Part shown: piece after piece, positions 51,177-58,746 of the stretch
How positions within the stretch are numbered: the first letter of the stretch is position 1
Layout of the letters: every line of letters starts with the position of its first letter
Source: Amycolatopsis acidiphila
GTDB lineage: Bacteria; Actinomycetota; Actinomycetes; Mycobacteriales; Pseudonocardiaceae
Direction: 5' to 3'
Assembly: GCF_021391495.1 (NCBI RefSeq)
Contig: NZ_CP090063.1
Coordinates: 930,001-994,000, forward strand
DNA: 64,000 nucleotides
Made by a program: the position numbers and the translations under genes
The notes under the pieces: generated by a model
Told to the model about the DNA's origin: nothing
What the model saw: the letters and a program-made list of their open reading frames with translations, nothing else
Databases searched by the model: none

Positions 51177-51560
51177 ATGACGTTCGATCCCGCCCAGCAC
51201 GACCCGCGTGCGGCCCAGGCCCCGACGGACAGCTTCGTGACCCCCGGCAGGTCCGCCGAGTCCGGCGCGACCGGGCAGGGTGGGGCGGCCACGGCGACCG
51301 CACCCCCCACGGCGCGGCCCGCCCCACCTGCCACCCCGGCGAAGTCCCGTCAGCTGAGCGTCGGGCTCGCGAGCCTGCTCGCGGTCGTCGCGCTCGTCGT
51401 CGGCGGAAGTGTCGGGTTCATCGTCGGGCACTCGACCGGTTCGAGCTCGCAGACCGGCCCGGGTACCGGCCAGTTCACGCCCGGTTCGGGCGGTTACGGC
51501 GGGTTTCGGGGGTTACGGGGGTTACGGCCCCGGCGGCGGCAGAGGCGGCTTCCCGCGTGA
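51177..51560 (+). CDS. Membrane protein with glycine-rich tail, apparently frameshifted
   Basis: The frame from ATG 51177 encodes 127 residues: an Ala/Pro/Thr-rich start, one membrane helix (about 63-85, VGLASLLAVVALVVGGSVGFIVG) and a Gly-rich tail. At about 51500-51510 the tail switches from SGGYGGF to an Arg-rich, low-quality end (RGLRGLRPRRRQRR). The +1 frame continues the Gly pattern (GGYGGYGPGGGRGGF) to a stop at 51600. Removing one G in the run at 51500-51502 gives a clean 140-residue protein. Either the gene is broken or the sequence has an error. Function unknown; it resembles small envelope proteins. Confidence 0.6.
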   Translation: MTFDPAQHDPRAAQAPTDSFVTPGRSAESGATGQGGAATATAPPTARPAPPATPAKSRQLSVGLASLLAVVALVVGGSVGFIVGHSTGSSSQTGPGTGQFTPGSGGYGGFRGLRGLRPRRRQRRLPA

Positions 51561-51658
51561 GGGCGGCAGCGGGCAGAGCCAATCCGGCTCCAGCACCTGA
51601 TCCGTTCCCTGCGACTTCGGTGGGCCCGGAGGCCCTTTCTGAGCCCATCCATCGGAGG

Positions 51659-51693
51659 CTGACCGCTCGAGCCGCTCGGGCCCGGGCGGTCAG
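51659..51693. terminator. Hairpin between the glycine-rich and racemase genes
   Basis: CTGACCGC (51659-51666) pairs with GCGGTCAG (51686-51693), with a further GC-rich inner loop. The right arm overlaps the stop codon of the racemase gene. It probably terminates both convergent transcripts. Confidence 0.5.
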
Positions 51694-52406
51694 TCCGTTG
51701 TGGACGGACCCCACCGGCGCGACTTCGGCAGCGGTCTGGGGTAGGCCACCCGGCTCGTCCGCAGTCCCAGCGAGACCAGCGACTCCGCCAGCCGCACCGC
51801 GGCGGCCACCCCGTCGATGACCGGGATGCCCAGCTCGGCGCTGATCCGCCGGTCCAGGCCCGTCATCCCCGCGCAGCCGAGCACCAGCACCTCCGCGCCG
51901 CGGTCCCGCACCCGTCGGGCCGCGGTCACCAGCGCCGAGGCCGTCCGCAGCTCGTCGGCAAGATCCAGGACGCCGAGCCCTGAGCCGACCACGTCCACGC
52001 AGTGCTCGCCGACGCCCGCCGCGTGCAGGCTGTCCTCGATGAGCCCGCAGGTTCTGTCCAATGTGGTCACGACGCCGTAGCGCCTGCCCAGCAGGCAGGC
52101 CAGGTGCGCGGCCGCCTCGGTGATGTCGACGACGGGGACATCGAGCAGCTCACGGGCGCCTTCGCGACCGTGCTCACCGAACCCGGCGAGCACGACCGCG
52201 TCGAACTCCTCCTCCGTGGTGCGCAACAGGTCCAGCACCGCGGCGGCGGAGAGGAAGCTGTCCAGCCAGCCCTCGGCGGACTCCGGTCCCCACGACGGGG
52301 TCCGGGCGAGGATCTCGGTGCCGGGGCCGGCCGCCGCGCGGGCCCCGGCCTCGATCTCCTTCGTCATGGCCTCGGTGGTGTTGCAGTTCGTGACCAGGAT
52401 CTTCAC
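51690..52406 (-). CDS. Aspartate/glutamate/hydantoin racemase family protein
   Basis: The 238-residue protein starts with GTG 52406, overlapping the permease stop (GTGA). It opens VKILVTNCNTTEAMT, typical of the family. The second catalytic Cys is present (LGCAGM, Cys178). The first, expected in a CFGxxG-like turn, is Gly75 (VLAGFGEHGREG), so a two-base cysteine mechanism is not complete as read. It is coupled to an NCS1 permease, which suggests handling of a hydantoin, allantoin or similar N-rich compound; the exact reaction is not known. Confidence 0.85.
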   Translation of the reverse strand: MKILVTNCNTTEAMTKEIEAGARAAAGPGTEILARTPSWGPESAEGWLDSFLSAAAVLDLLRTTEEEFDAVVLAGFGEHGREGARELLDVPVVDITEAAAHLACLLGRRYGVVTTLDRTCGLIEDSLHAAGVGEHCVDVVGSGLGVLDLADELRTASALVTAARRVRDRGAEVLVLGCAGMTGLDRRISAELGIPVIDGVAAAVRLAESLVSLGLRTSRVAYPRPLPKSRRWGPSTTD

Positions 52407-53833
52407 GCGAGCTGCCTCTTGCCGACGGCGTAGTACGCGCACGCGGACACCGCGGTGCCGATGAACCACGAGTAGGGCGCGGCCGGCCCGAACACCGGGA
52501 CCAGCGCGATCACCGCGGTCAGCACGGCGGTCGGCACGAACACCCCGATCGCCCGCGGGTTGACGCCGCGGCGGTAGTGGTAGGGCGAGCCCGGCGCGGG
52601 GTCGAAGAGGGCGGCGAGGGCCACCTTGCCGCGTTTGAGCAGGTAGTAGTCGACGATCATGATCCCGAACAGCGGCCCGAGGAACGCGCCCAGCCCGCCG
52701 AGGAAGTAGTTCACGACCGCGGGCGAGGAGTAGAGCTTCCACGGCATCACGCACAGTGCGAACACCGCGCTGATCAGGCCGCCGGTCTTGAAGTTGATCC
52801 GCTTCGGCCAGATGTTGGCAAGGTCGTAGGCGGGGGAGACGAAGTTCGCGACGATGTTCACGCCCATCGTCGCGACCGCGAAGGTCAGCGCGCCGACGAT
52901 CAGCACCGGTGTGTTGTGCACCTTCGCCAGCAGGTCCGCCGGGTCCGTGATCGCCTCGCCGAACACCTTCAGGCTGCCCGCGGTGACGATCACCGACAGC
53001 AGCGCGAAGGCGGTCGAGTTGATCGGCAGGCCCCAGAAGTTGCCGCGCCGCACCGTCTTCTGGTCGGGGGTGAACCGGGAGAAGTCGCAGAAGTTGAGCA
53101 TCAGCGTGCCGTAGGTGGCGAGGATCAGGCCCGCGGCGCCGAACCACTGGCGGAACTGCTCGTCGCTGGAAAGCGCTTTCGGGCTTTCGGTGAACGAGAT
53201 GCTCCAGTGCCCGGCCGCGAGGATCCACACCGCGAGCGCGATCATCACGAGCCAGATCGCGGGCCCGCACCAGTCCTGGAACTTCCGCACCGACTCCATC
53301 CCGCGGGTGAGGATGAGGGCCTGGACCGCCCACAGCGCCACGAAGCAGATCCAGCCCAGCGCGTGCAGGCCGAGGAAACCGTGCTCGGTCCAGGACTTCA
53401 TCCCGGGGTCGATGGCGAGCACGAGGACGGTGATCGCGACCGACGCGAGGTAGGTCTGGATGCCGTACCAGAAGATCGCGATGACGGCCCGGATGAGTGC
53501 GGGCAGGTTGGCGCCCGCGGTGCCGAAGCTGAGCCGCGCGACCACCGGGAACGGCACCCCGGTCCGCTGGCCGATCCGGCCCATCAGGTTCATCCCGACG
53601 TAGATGATCACGAACCCGAACAGCAGCGCGCTGAACACCTGCCACGCGGAGAGCCCGAGCACGAACAGGCCGGCCGCGAAGGTGTAGTTGCCGAGGTTGT
53701 GCACGTCCGACATCCAGAGCGCGAAGATGTCGTACACCTTCCACTTGCGTTCTTTCGCGGGTGCCAGATCTTCGTTGTACAGGCGGGAACCGGTGCTGGG
53801 CTCGGTTCCGGCCGTGGTCTCGACGGCGGTCAC
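52403..53833 (-). CDS. NCS1-family nucleobase/hydantoin/allantoin permease
   Basis: The 476-residue transporter has 12 predicted helices. Family landmarks are IFALWMSDVHNLGNYTFAAG (about residues 33-52), GIQTYLA, and NFVSPAYDLANIWPKRINFKTGG. I chose GTG 53833, with GGGAGG 7 bp upstream. NCS1 proteins take up cytosine, uracil, allantoin, hydantoins or thiamine with a cation. The coupled racemase-like gene favours an allantoin or hydantoin substrate. Expression is very probably controlled by the divergent GntR protein through the adjacent palindrome. Confidence 0.9.
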   Translation of the reverse strand: MTAVETTAGTEPSTGSRLYNEDLAPAKERKWKVYDIFALWMSDVHNLGNYTFAAGLFVLGLSAWQVFSALLFGFVIIYVGMNLMGRIGQRTGVPFPVVARLSFGTAGANLPALIRAVIAIFWYGIQTYLASVAITVLVLAIDPGMKSWTEHGFLGLHALGWICFVALWAVQALILTRGMESVRKFQDWCGPAIWLVMIALAVWILAAGHWSISFTESPKALSSDEQFRQWFGAAGLILATYGTLMLNFCDFSRFTPDQKTVRRGNFWGLPINSTAFALLSVIVTAGSLKVFGEAITDPADLLAKVHNTPVLIVGALTFAVATMGVNIVANFVSPAYDLANIWPKRINFKTGGLISAVFALCVMPWKLYSSPAVVNYFLGGLGAFLGPLFGIMIVDYYLLKRGKVALAALFDPAPGSPYHYRRGVNPRAIGVFVPTAVLTAVIALVPVFGPAAPYSWFIGTAVSACAYYAVGKRQLA

Positions 53834-53851
53834 GATGACGCCTCCCGGAGG

Positions 53852-53880
53852 TTTGGGATACCAAACTTTGGTATCCCAAA
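53852..53880. promoter_or_regulatory. GntR operator: perfect 29-bp palindrome
   Basis: TTTGGGATACCAAA, one central C, and its exact complement TTTGGTATCCCAAA fill 53852-53880. This lies 18 bp upstream of the permease start and 47 bp upstream of the GntR start. A second inverted repeat TGACGT/ACGTCA with a 4-bp gap is at 53891-53906. GntR (FadR/VanR subgroup) proteins bind TGGTATACCA-like palindromes, so the assignment is strong for position and symmetry. Confidence 0.82.
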
Positions 53881-53927
53881 GGTCGTACACTGACGTCCGT
53901 ACGTCAAGAGAGAGGCGGGTTGCGTTC

Positions 53928-54572
53928 GTGTTAAGCCAGAAGCCCTTGGCTGCGGTACGGCAGCGGGTGGTGGACGAACTGCGCGAGCGGATCGTCACCG
54001 GCAGGCTGAAGCCGGGGGAGCGACTCGTCGAGCGTGACCTGGCCGAGGACCTGGGGGTGTCGAGGCTGCCGGTGCGCGAGGCGATCCGCGCGCTGGAGTC
54101 GGAGGGGTTCCTGGAAACCCCGTCGCCGCGCCGGGTCGTGGTGCGCCAACTGTCCAGGGCGGACGTCGAGGAGCTGTTCGACGTGCGGGAGGCGCTGGAG
54201 GTGCTGGCGTGCGGGCTGGCCGCCGAGCGCGCCGGGGAGGCGGGGCTGGCCCGGCTGGCGGAGTGCCTGCGGGACGCCGGGCGGGCGACCGAGAGCGGCC
54301 AGGGCCCGCGCATCGCGGCGGCGAACAACCGGTTCCACAACGAGATCCTGGCGGTGGCCGGGCATCGCCTGGTGTCGACCCTGATGCAGCCACTCGGGGG
54401 CCGGTTGGCCTGGCTGACCGGGCAGAACGAGCACTGGGAAGACCTGCTGGCCGAACACCGCCGTCTCTACGAGGCCATCGCCACGGGTGACCCGGACCAG
54501 GCGAAGGCGTGCGCGCTCGAGCACGTGCGGGTCAACCGGGCGGTGACGCTCGCACTGCTGTTTCCGGAGTGA
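53928..54572 (+). CDS. GntR-family regulator (FCD type)
   Basis: The 214-residue protein starts at GTG 53928, which follows GAGAGGCGGG. The winged helix (about residues 8-70) contains RIVTGRLKPGERLVERDLAEDLGVSRLPVREAI. The C-terminal FCD sensor domain (about 80-200) has DVREALEVLACGLAA, NNRFHNEILAVAGH and EHRRLYEAI, where Asp and His residues bind a metal and an acidic ligand. It probably represses the divergent permease-racemase genes until the substrate is present. Confidence 0.92.
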   Translation: MLSQKPLAAVRQRVVDELRERIVTGRLKPGERLVERDLAEDLGVSRLPVREAIRALESEGFLETPSPRRVVVRQLSRADVEELFDVREALEVLACGLAAERAGEAGLARLAECLRDAGRATESGQGPRIAAANNRFHNEILAVAGHRLVSTLMQPLGGRLAWLTGQNEHWEDLLAEHRRLYEAIATGDPDQAKACALEHVRVNRAVTLALLFPE

Positions 54573-54615
54573 CCGGGGGTGTTGCCCAGCCCCCGGCCCC
54601 GCGGCGAAATGACCC

Positions 54616-55737
54616 CTACCCCCACACCACCCGCAGATCCCCGAATCCCCTCACTTTCGCCACTCGCTCCGCTTCGGCCTCCGCCGCCTTGCGGGCGGCG
54701 GCGGGCAGCGGGTCCAGCAGCGTGAACGTGAAGTCCAGCCGCTTGCGGCCGGTGCCCTTCGTGCGCCAGGTCCCGGCCACCTCGCCCCCGGCGAGCACCA
54801 CGCCCGGGTTGCCGAGGATCTTCCAGACCTCCTTCTGCCGCGCCTTCTCCGGCACGAGCGTCGCCCGGTCGCGTGCCTGCAGGTACGGGTCCCATGGTGG
54901 CAACAACCGCACCAGGTCCGGCTCCGGCGGGTTCGACAGCAGGTCCACATCGGCCGCCGGGATGAAGCGCTTGCGGCCCTCGAACCGGACCTCCGCCGGC
55001 TCCGACGGCCACATCTCCTGCACCGCCTTCGCCGTGGTGCCGACGAAGCCCGCCGCCTCGGTCGGCGTCGCCGGGCCGTGCAGGTGCAGGTAGTTCGCGA
55101 CCACCGCCGTGGCGGCCTTGGCGTCGGGCGTCGTCCGCAGGCGCGGGCGCCCGGCGACGGGAGCCAGCGTCGCGGGGAACGCGCCGGCCTCCAGACGTGC
55201 GCCGCCGTGGATCGCGGCCAGGCGCATGACCTGCTCCAGGACGTGCGTGGCCTGGCAGCCGCGGCACCAGTAGGACAACCCCGGCGGCACGATCTTCGTG
55301 ATCTCCGTGCTCACCGCGCCCTTGGTCATCGGCCGGTCGACCACCTGCCGGATCGCGCGGGCCGCCGCGAACAACGCGTCCGTCGCGGTCATCCCCGCCG
55401 CCTCGACCTGCCGCCGCTGCCAGCCCATCCTGGCCATCGCGTCCGGCTCGCCGAGCGGGACGAGCGCCCGCGTGACCGCGGGCAGCTCGCCGGCCCGGTG
55501 GAAGTGCGGCGCCCCGCGGTGCGTCCAGGCCGGCACGAACCGGTCGTCGTCCACAAAGGACTCTTCGGTGACCTCGCCGTCCAGCCGGGCCGCCAGCGCG
55601 ATCGCCGCGGTGTCCCGCTGCGTGCTCTGCAGCCCCAGGTCGAACACGGCGAGCTTCGCCGCGTCGCGCTCGCTCCGGTGCAGCCCCTGCGCCGCGATCC
55701 GGTAGGCGACGACCTGTTCGCGATCCACTTCCAGCAT
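54616..55737 (-). CDS. Winged-helix DNA-binding protein of the AlkZ/YcaQ-like (HTH_42) family
   Basis: The 373-residue protein opens LEVDREQVVAYRIAAQGLHR, a winged-helix pattern seen in the HTH_42 family that includes the DNA glycosylases AlkZ and YcaQ. The catalytic QxQ or QxD motif of those enzymes is not exact here: the matching loop reads LGLQSTQRD (about residues 34-42), with two Gln separated by two residues. C-terminal parts (PPWDPYLQARDRATLVP, GEVAGTWRTKG) match the family's beta-barrel. A repair role is possible but not certain. Its start overlaps the DUF3224 stop (TGATG). Confidence 0.82.
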   Translation of the reverse strand: MLEVDREQVVAYRIAAQGLHRSERDAAKLAVFDLGLQSTQRDTAAIALAARLDGEVTEESFVDDDRFVPAWTHRGAPHFHRAGELPAVTRALVPLGEPDAMARMGWQRRQVEAAGMTATDALFAAARAIRQVVDRPMTKGAVSTEITKIVPPGLSYWCRGCQATHVLEQVMRLAAIHGGARLEAGAFPATLAPVAGRPRLRTTPDAKAATAVVANYLHLHGPATPTEAAGFVGTTAKAVQEMWPSEPAEVRFEGRKRFIPAADVDLLSNPPEPDLVRLLPPWDPYLQARDRATLVPEKARQKEVWKILGNPGVVLAGGEVAGTWRTKGTGRKRLDFTFTLLDPLPAAARKAAEAEAERVAKVRGFGDLRVVWG

Positions 55738-56111
55738 CAGAACGAGGGGTCGAAGGTGTAGTTCATCGTCTCGCTCGCTCCCTCGATCGTCCCGTGACCG
55801 CCGAGTCCGGCCAGCTCGCCGGTGCCGGAGCCCGCCACGACGGTGAACGTGCCGCGGACGCCGTCAGCCGAATAACCTACCTCGTGCCGGACGACGAAAC
55901 TGCCCTTCCGGCCCTCGACGCTGCCGGTGATCCGCTCGAACCCCGGCGCCGGCCCCTCGCCCGGGTAGTACAGCAGGTAGTCGCACACCGAGCTGCCCTC
56001 GATCAGCCCCTGGTACTCGAACGTGCAGTGCGCGTGGGCGAAGCGCGGACCGTGCTCGGGGCCGTCGACGATCGCTTCGTCCCAGGTCTTCATGGTGAAC
56101 GTGTTGGTCAT
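55737..56111 (-). CDS. DUF3224 family protein
   Basis: The 124-residue protein starts at ATG 56111 (MTNTFTMKTWDEAIVDG). It has the beta-barrel pattern of DUF3224, a family related to allene oxide cyclase-like folds, with GSFVVRHEVGYSADGVRGTFTVVAGSGTGEL. Function is unknown. It is divergent from a YafY-type regulator, a common arrangement in actinobacteria, and is probably its target. Confidence 0.88.
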   Translation of the reverse strand: MTNTFTMKTWDEAIVDGPEHGPRFAHAHCTFEYQGLIEGSSVCDYLLYYPGEGPAPGFERITGSVEGRKGSFVVRHEVGYSADGVRGTFTVVAGSGTGELAGLGGHGTIEGASETMNYTFDPSF

Positions 56112-56132
56112 GCGCACAGCCTTCCGCCCATA

Positions 56133-56149
56133 CCTGTCATCTCCTGTCA
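56133..56149. promoter_or_regulatory. Candidate YafY operator: CCTGTCA direct repeats
   Basis: CCTGTCA occurs at 56133-56139 and 56143-56149 with a 3-bp gap, and the second copy extends to CCTGTCAGG, a near palindrome. It lies between the divergent DUF3224 and YafY genes, 22-38 bp from each start. Confidence 0.45.
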
Positions 56150-56172
56150 GGTTTTCGAGGGACAATTGCCGT

Positions 56173-57138
56173 ATGCGCGCGAGCAGGTTGCTGTCGGTGC
56201 TGCTGCTGTTGCAGAACCGCGGCCGGATGACCGCCGACGAGCTGGCGGCCGAGCTCGAGGTCTCGGTACGGACGGTGTACCGGGACATCGAGGCACTCTC
56301 GGCCGCCGGTGTCCCGGTGTACGCCGACCGCGGCCGGGCGGGTGGATACCAGCTGGTCGACGGCTATCGCACGAGGCTCACCGGGCTGACCGAGGAGGAG
56401 GCGCGGTCGCTGTCGCTCGCCGGGCTGCCGGTCGCCGCCGCGGAGCTGGGGCTCGGCACGGTGCTCGCCGCGGCGCAGCTGAAGCTGTACGCGGCCTTGC
56501 CCGCGGAGCTGCGGGACCGCGCGGGGCAGGTCGCGCAGCGGTTCTTCCTCGATGTGCCCGGCTGGTTCCGCGGCATCGAAAGCCTGCCGCACCTGGCGGA
56601 CATCGCGCGCGCGGTGTGGGAGAGCCGCCGGATCACCACCCGCTACCGCCGCTGGGACCGCAGCGAGGTCGACCGGGTGCTGGAGCCGCTGGGCCTGATC
56701 CTCAAGGCGGGCAACTGGTACCTCGCCGCCCGCGCGGACGGCGGCGACCGGACCTACCGGGTGTCCCGCATCGGCACGCCGGAGCTGGGGGAGCGGTTCG
56801 AACGGCCCGCCGACTTCGACCTCGCCGCGTACTGGCGCGAATGGTCCGAGAGTTTCGAGCGAAGGCTGTACCCGCGGGTCGCGGTGGTGCGCCTGTCGCG
56901 GCTGGGTCGCGACCTCGTACCGTTCTACCTGGGCGCGGTCGGTGCCCGGGCGCTGCGGGAGTGCCGCGACGAGCCGGACGAGGACGGGTGGTTGCGAGTG
57001 GAGTTGCCGGTGGAGCCGGGGGCTCCGGCGCTCGGCGAGCTGCTGCGGTTCGGGCCGGAGCTGCAGGTGCTCGAACCCGCCGACCTGCGGGCCGACGTCG
57101 CCGCCGCGGTCGCGAGGATGGGGGCGAGCTATGGGTGA
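56173..57138 (+). CDS. YafY-type WYL-domain transcriptional regulator
   Basis: The 321-residue protein has an N-terminal HTH_11 (about residues 5-57, LLQNRGRMTADELAAELEVSVRTVYRDIEAL). A WYL domain follows (about 140-220) with YRVSRIGTPEL and RITTRYRRWDRSE; the WYL residues themselves read WYL in GNWYLAARADG. A C-terminal WCX-like region completes it. WYL domains sense ligands, including nucleic acids or nucleotides, and these proteins often control stress genes. It overlaps the downstream HemD gene by 8 bp. Confidence 0.9.
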   Translation: MRASRLLSVLLLLQNRGRMTADELAAELEVSVRTVYRDIEALSAAGVPVYADRGRAGGYQLVDGYRTRLTGLTEEEARSLSLAGLPVAAAELGLGTVLAAAQLKLYAALPAELRDRAGQVAQRFFLDVPGWFRGIESLPHLADIARAVWESRRITTRYRRWDRSEVDRVLEPLGLILKAGNWYLAARADGGDRTYRVSRIGTPELGERFERPADFDLAAYWREWSESFERRLYPRVAVVRLSRLGRDLVPFYLGAVGARALRECRDEPDEDGWLRVELPVEPGAPALGELLRFGPELQVLEPADLRADVAAAVARMGASYG

Positions 57139-57934
57139 TCTGCGCGGGGTCACCATCGGCGTCACCGCCGAGCGGCGCGCCGACGAGTTCATCGGCGCCC
57201 TGGAACGCAACGGCGCGACCGTGCGGCACGCGCCGACGATCCACATCGTGCCGCTGCCCGACGACCTGCGGCTGCGCGCCGCGACGGACGACGTGCTCGC
57301 CCAGGACGTCGACCTGCTCGCCGTGACCACCGGGGCCGGCTTCCGGGGCTGGCTGGAGGCGGCGGACGGCTGGGGTCTGTCCGACCGGCTGCTCGCGACG
57401 CTCGGGCGTGCGCGCATCTTCACCCGCGGCCCGAAGGGCAAGGGTGCCGTGCGCGGCCGGGGCCTGTCGGAGGCGTGGTCGGCGCCGGAGGAGAGCAACC
57501 GTGAGCTGTTCGCGCACCTGCTCGCCACCGGGGTCGAGGGCAAGCGGGTCGCGGTGCAGCTGCACGGCTCGCCGCTGCCCGAGACGCAGGCGCTCGCCGA
57601 CGCGGGCGCGCGGCTGATCGAGGTGCAGCCGTACCGGTGGGAGTGGCCGGCCGACCTCGCCCCGGCGTACCGCCTGCTCGACGGCGTGCTGGACCGGCAG
57701 GTGCAGGCGCTGGCGTTCACCAGTGCCCCGGCGACGTCGAACCTGCTGAGCCTCGCGCGCCGGCGCGGCAGCTACGACGAGCTGGTGCGAGCCCTCAAGA
57801 GTGACGTGGTGTGCGCCTGCGTCGGGCCGGTGACGGCGGCGCCGCTCACGGCCGTCGGCGTGCCGACGCTGCAACCGGAACGGCAACGGCTGGGCGCGCT
57901 GGTCAAGCTCCTGGTGGCCGAGCTGGGCGGCTGA
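57131..57934 (+). CDS. Uroporphyrinogen-III synthase (HemD-like), second copy
   Basis: The 267-residue protein starts at ATG 57131, inside the end of the YafY gene. It aligns by eye with the N-terminal part of the HemD fusion at 49331: VTIGVTAERRADEFIGALERNGATV, TTGAGFRGWLEAADGWGL and FTSAPATSNLLSLARRRG all have close counterparts. It has no winged-helix domain. It cyclises hydroxymethylbilane to uroporphyrinogen III or is a variant of this fold. It probably helps supply siroheme or haem. Confidence 0.85.
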   Translation: MGDLRGVTIGVTAERRADEFIGALERNGATVRHAPTIHIVPLPDDLRLRAATDDVLAQDVDLLAVTTGAGFRGWLEAADGWGLSDRLLATLGRARIFTRGPKGKGAVRGRGLSEAWSAPEESNRELFAHLLATGVEGKRVAVQLHGSPLPETQALADAGARLIEVQPYRWEWPADLAPAYRLLDGVLDRQVQALAFTSAPATSNLLSLARRRGSYDELVRALKSDVVCACVGPVTAAPLTAVGVPTLQPERQRLGALVKLLVAELGG

Positions 57935-57935
57935 C

Positions 57936-58703
57936 TCAGCTCAGCTGGTCGTGCGTGGCGCCGAGGCGCCAGTAGCCGGTGAAGGTGATCGCGCTCTTCG
58001 GGAAGCCGCGGTCGCGCACCAGGTGCCGGCGGGCGGACTTGACCATGCCCGCCTCACCCGAGACCCAACTGTACGGGGTGCCCTCGGGCAGCCGTGCCAT
58101 CCGGACGGCGTTGAGCACGGACTCGCCGTGCGGGGCGGAGCCGCGGTGGACCCAGTGCACCCGGATGTCGCCGAGGGTGGGAAACCGCTGCTCCTCCGCG
58201 GGCCCGTCGACCTCGATGAACGCGTGGGCCTTCGCGCCGGGCGAGAGCCGTTCGAGGATCGAGCCGATCGCGGGCAGCGCGGTCTCGTCGCCGATCAGCA
58301 GCTGCCAGTCGGTGCCCGGCGGCACGATGTGCAGCCCGCCCGGCCCCAGCACCGCCACGGTGTCGCCCGGCTGCGCGCCGAGCACCCAGCGGCTGGCGGG
58401 CCCGGCGTCGCCGTGCAGGACGAAGTCGATGTCCACCTCCGCACCGCGGTGCGCGCGAACGGTGTAGGTGCGCATGGGCGGCCGGATTTCGTCCGGCAGT
58501 GCGAGATAAGTGCGGTACCAGGAGCCGGCGGTCAGCTCGGGCAGCCGCGGACGGTCCTGGCCGGGCAGCGGGAAGAACAGCTTGACGTAGGCGTCGGGGC
58601 AGGTCGCGGTCATCCGCCGCAGGTCGTCGCCGACGAGGCAGACCCGCGCCATGTTCGGGCTGAGCCGGCGTACCTGCCGCACCTGAGCCACCGAGATCTC
58701 CAC
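57936..58703 (-). CDS. Siderophore-interacting protein (FAD-dependent ferric-siderophore reductase)
   Basis: The 255-residue protein has an FAD-binding beta-barrel with the motif RTYTVR (about residues 79-84), the GDTVAVLGPGG loop (about 113-123), and an NAD(P)H-binding C-terminal half (LIGDETALPAIGSI, YSWVSGEAGMVKSARRHLV). Such enzymes reduce iron in imported ferric siderophores. It starts with GTG 58703. A partial DtxR/IdeR iron box overlaps the promoter, so iron repression is likely. It lies beside genes for the iron-demanding siroheme pathway. Confidence 0.9.
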   Translation of the reverse strand: MEISVAQVRQVRRLSPNMARVCLVGDDLRRMTATCPDAYVKLFFPLPGQDRPRLPELTAGSWYRTYLALPDEIRPPMRTYTVRAHRGAEVDIDFVLHGDAGPASRWVLGAQPGDTVAVLGPGGLHIVPPGTDWQLLIGDETALPAIGSILERLSPGAKAHAFIEVDGPAEEQRFPTLGDIRVHWVHRGSAPHGESVLNAVRMARLPEGTPYSWVSGEAGMVKSARRHLVRDRGFPKSAITFTGYWRLGATHDQLS

Positions 58704-58719
58704 GAAGGCTAACCTAAAC
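58701..58719 (-). promoter_or_regulatory. Partial IdeR/DtxR iron box at the siderophore-interacting gene
   Basis: On the minus strand TTAGGTTAGCCTTCGTGGA resembles the 19-bp iron box TTAGGTTAGSCTAACCTAA in its first half, with a poor second half. It contains a -10-like TAGGTT and ends in the GTG start codon. This spacing suggests a leaderless transcript repressed by iron. Confidence 0.4.
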
Positions 58720-58746
58720 TCTGGGGCGCGGCCAGGGTAGCCCGGA

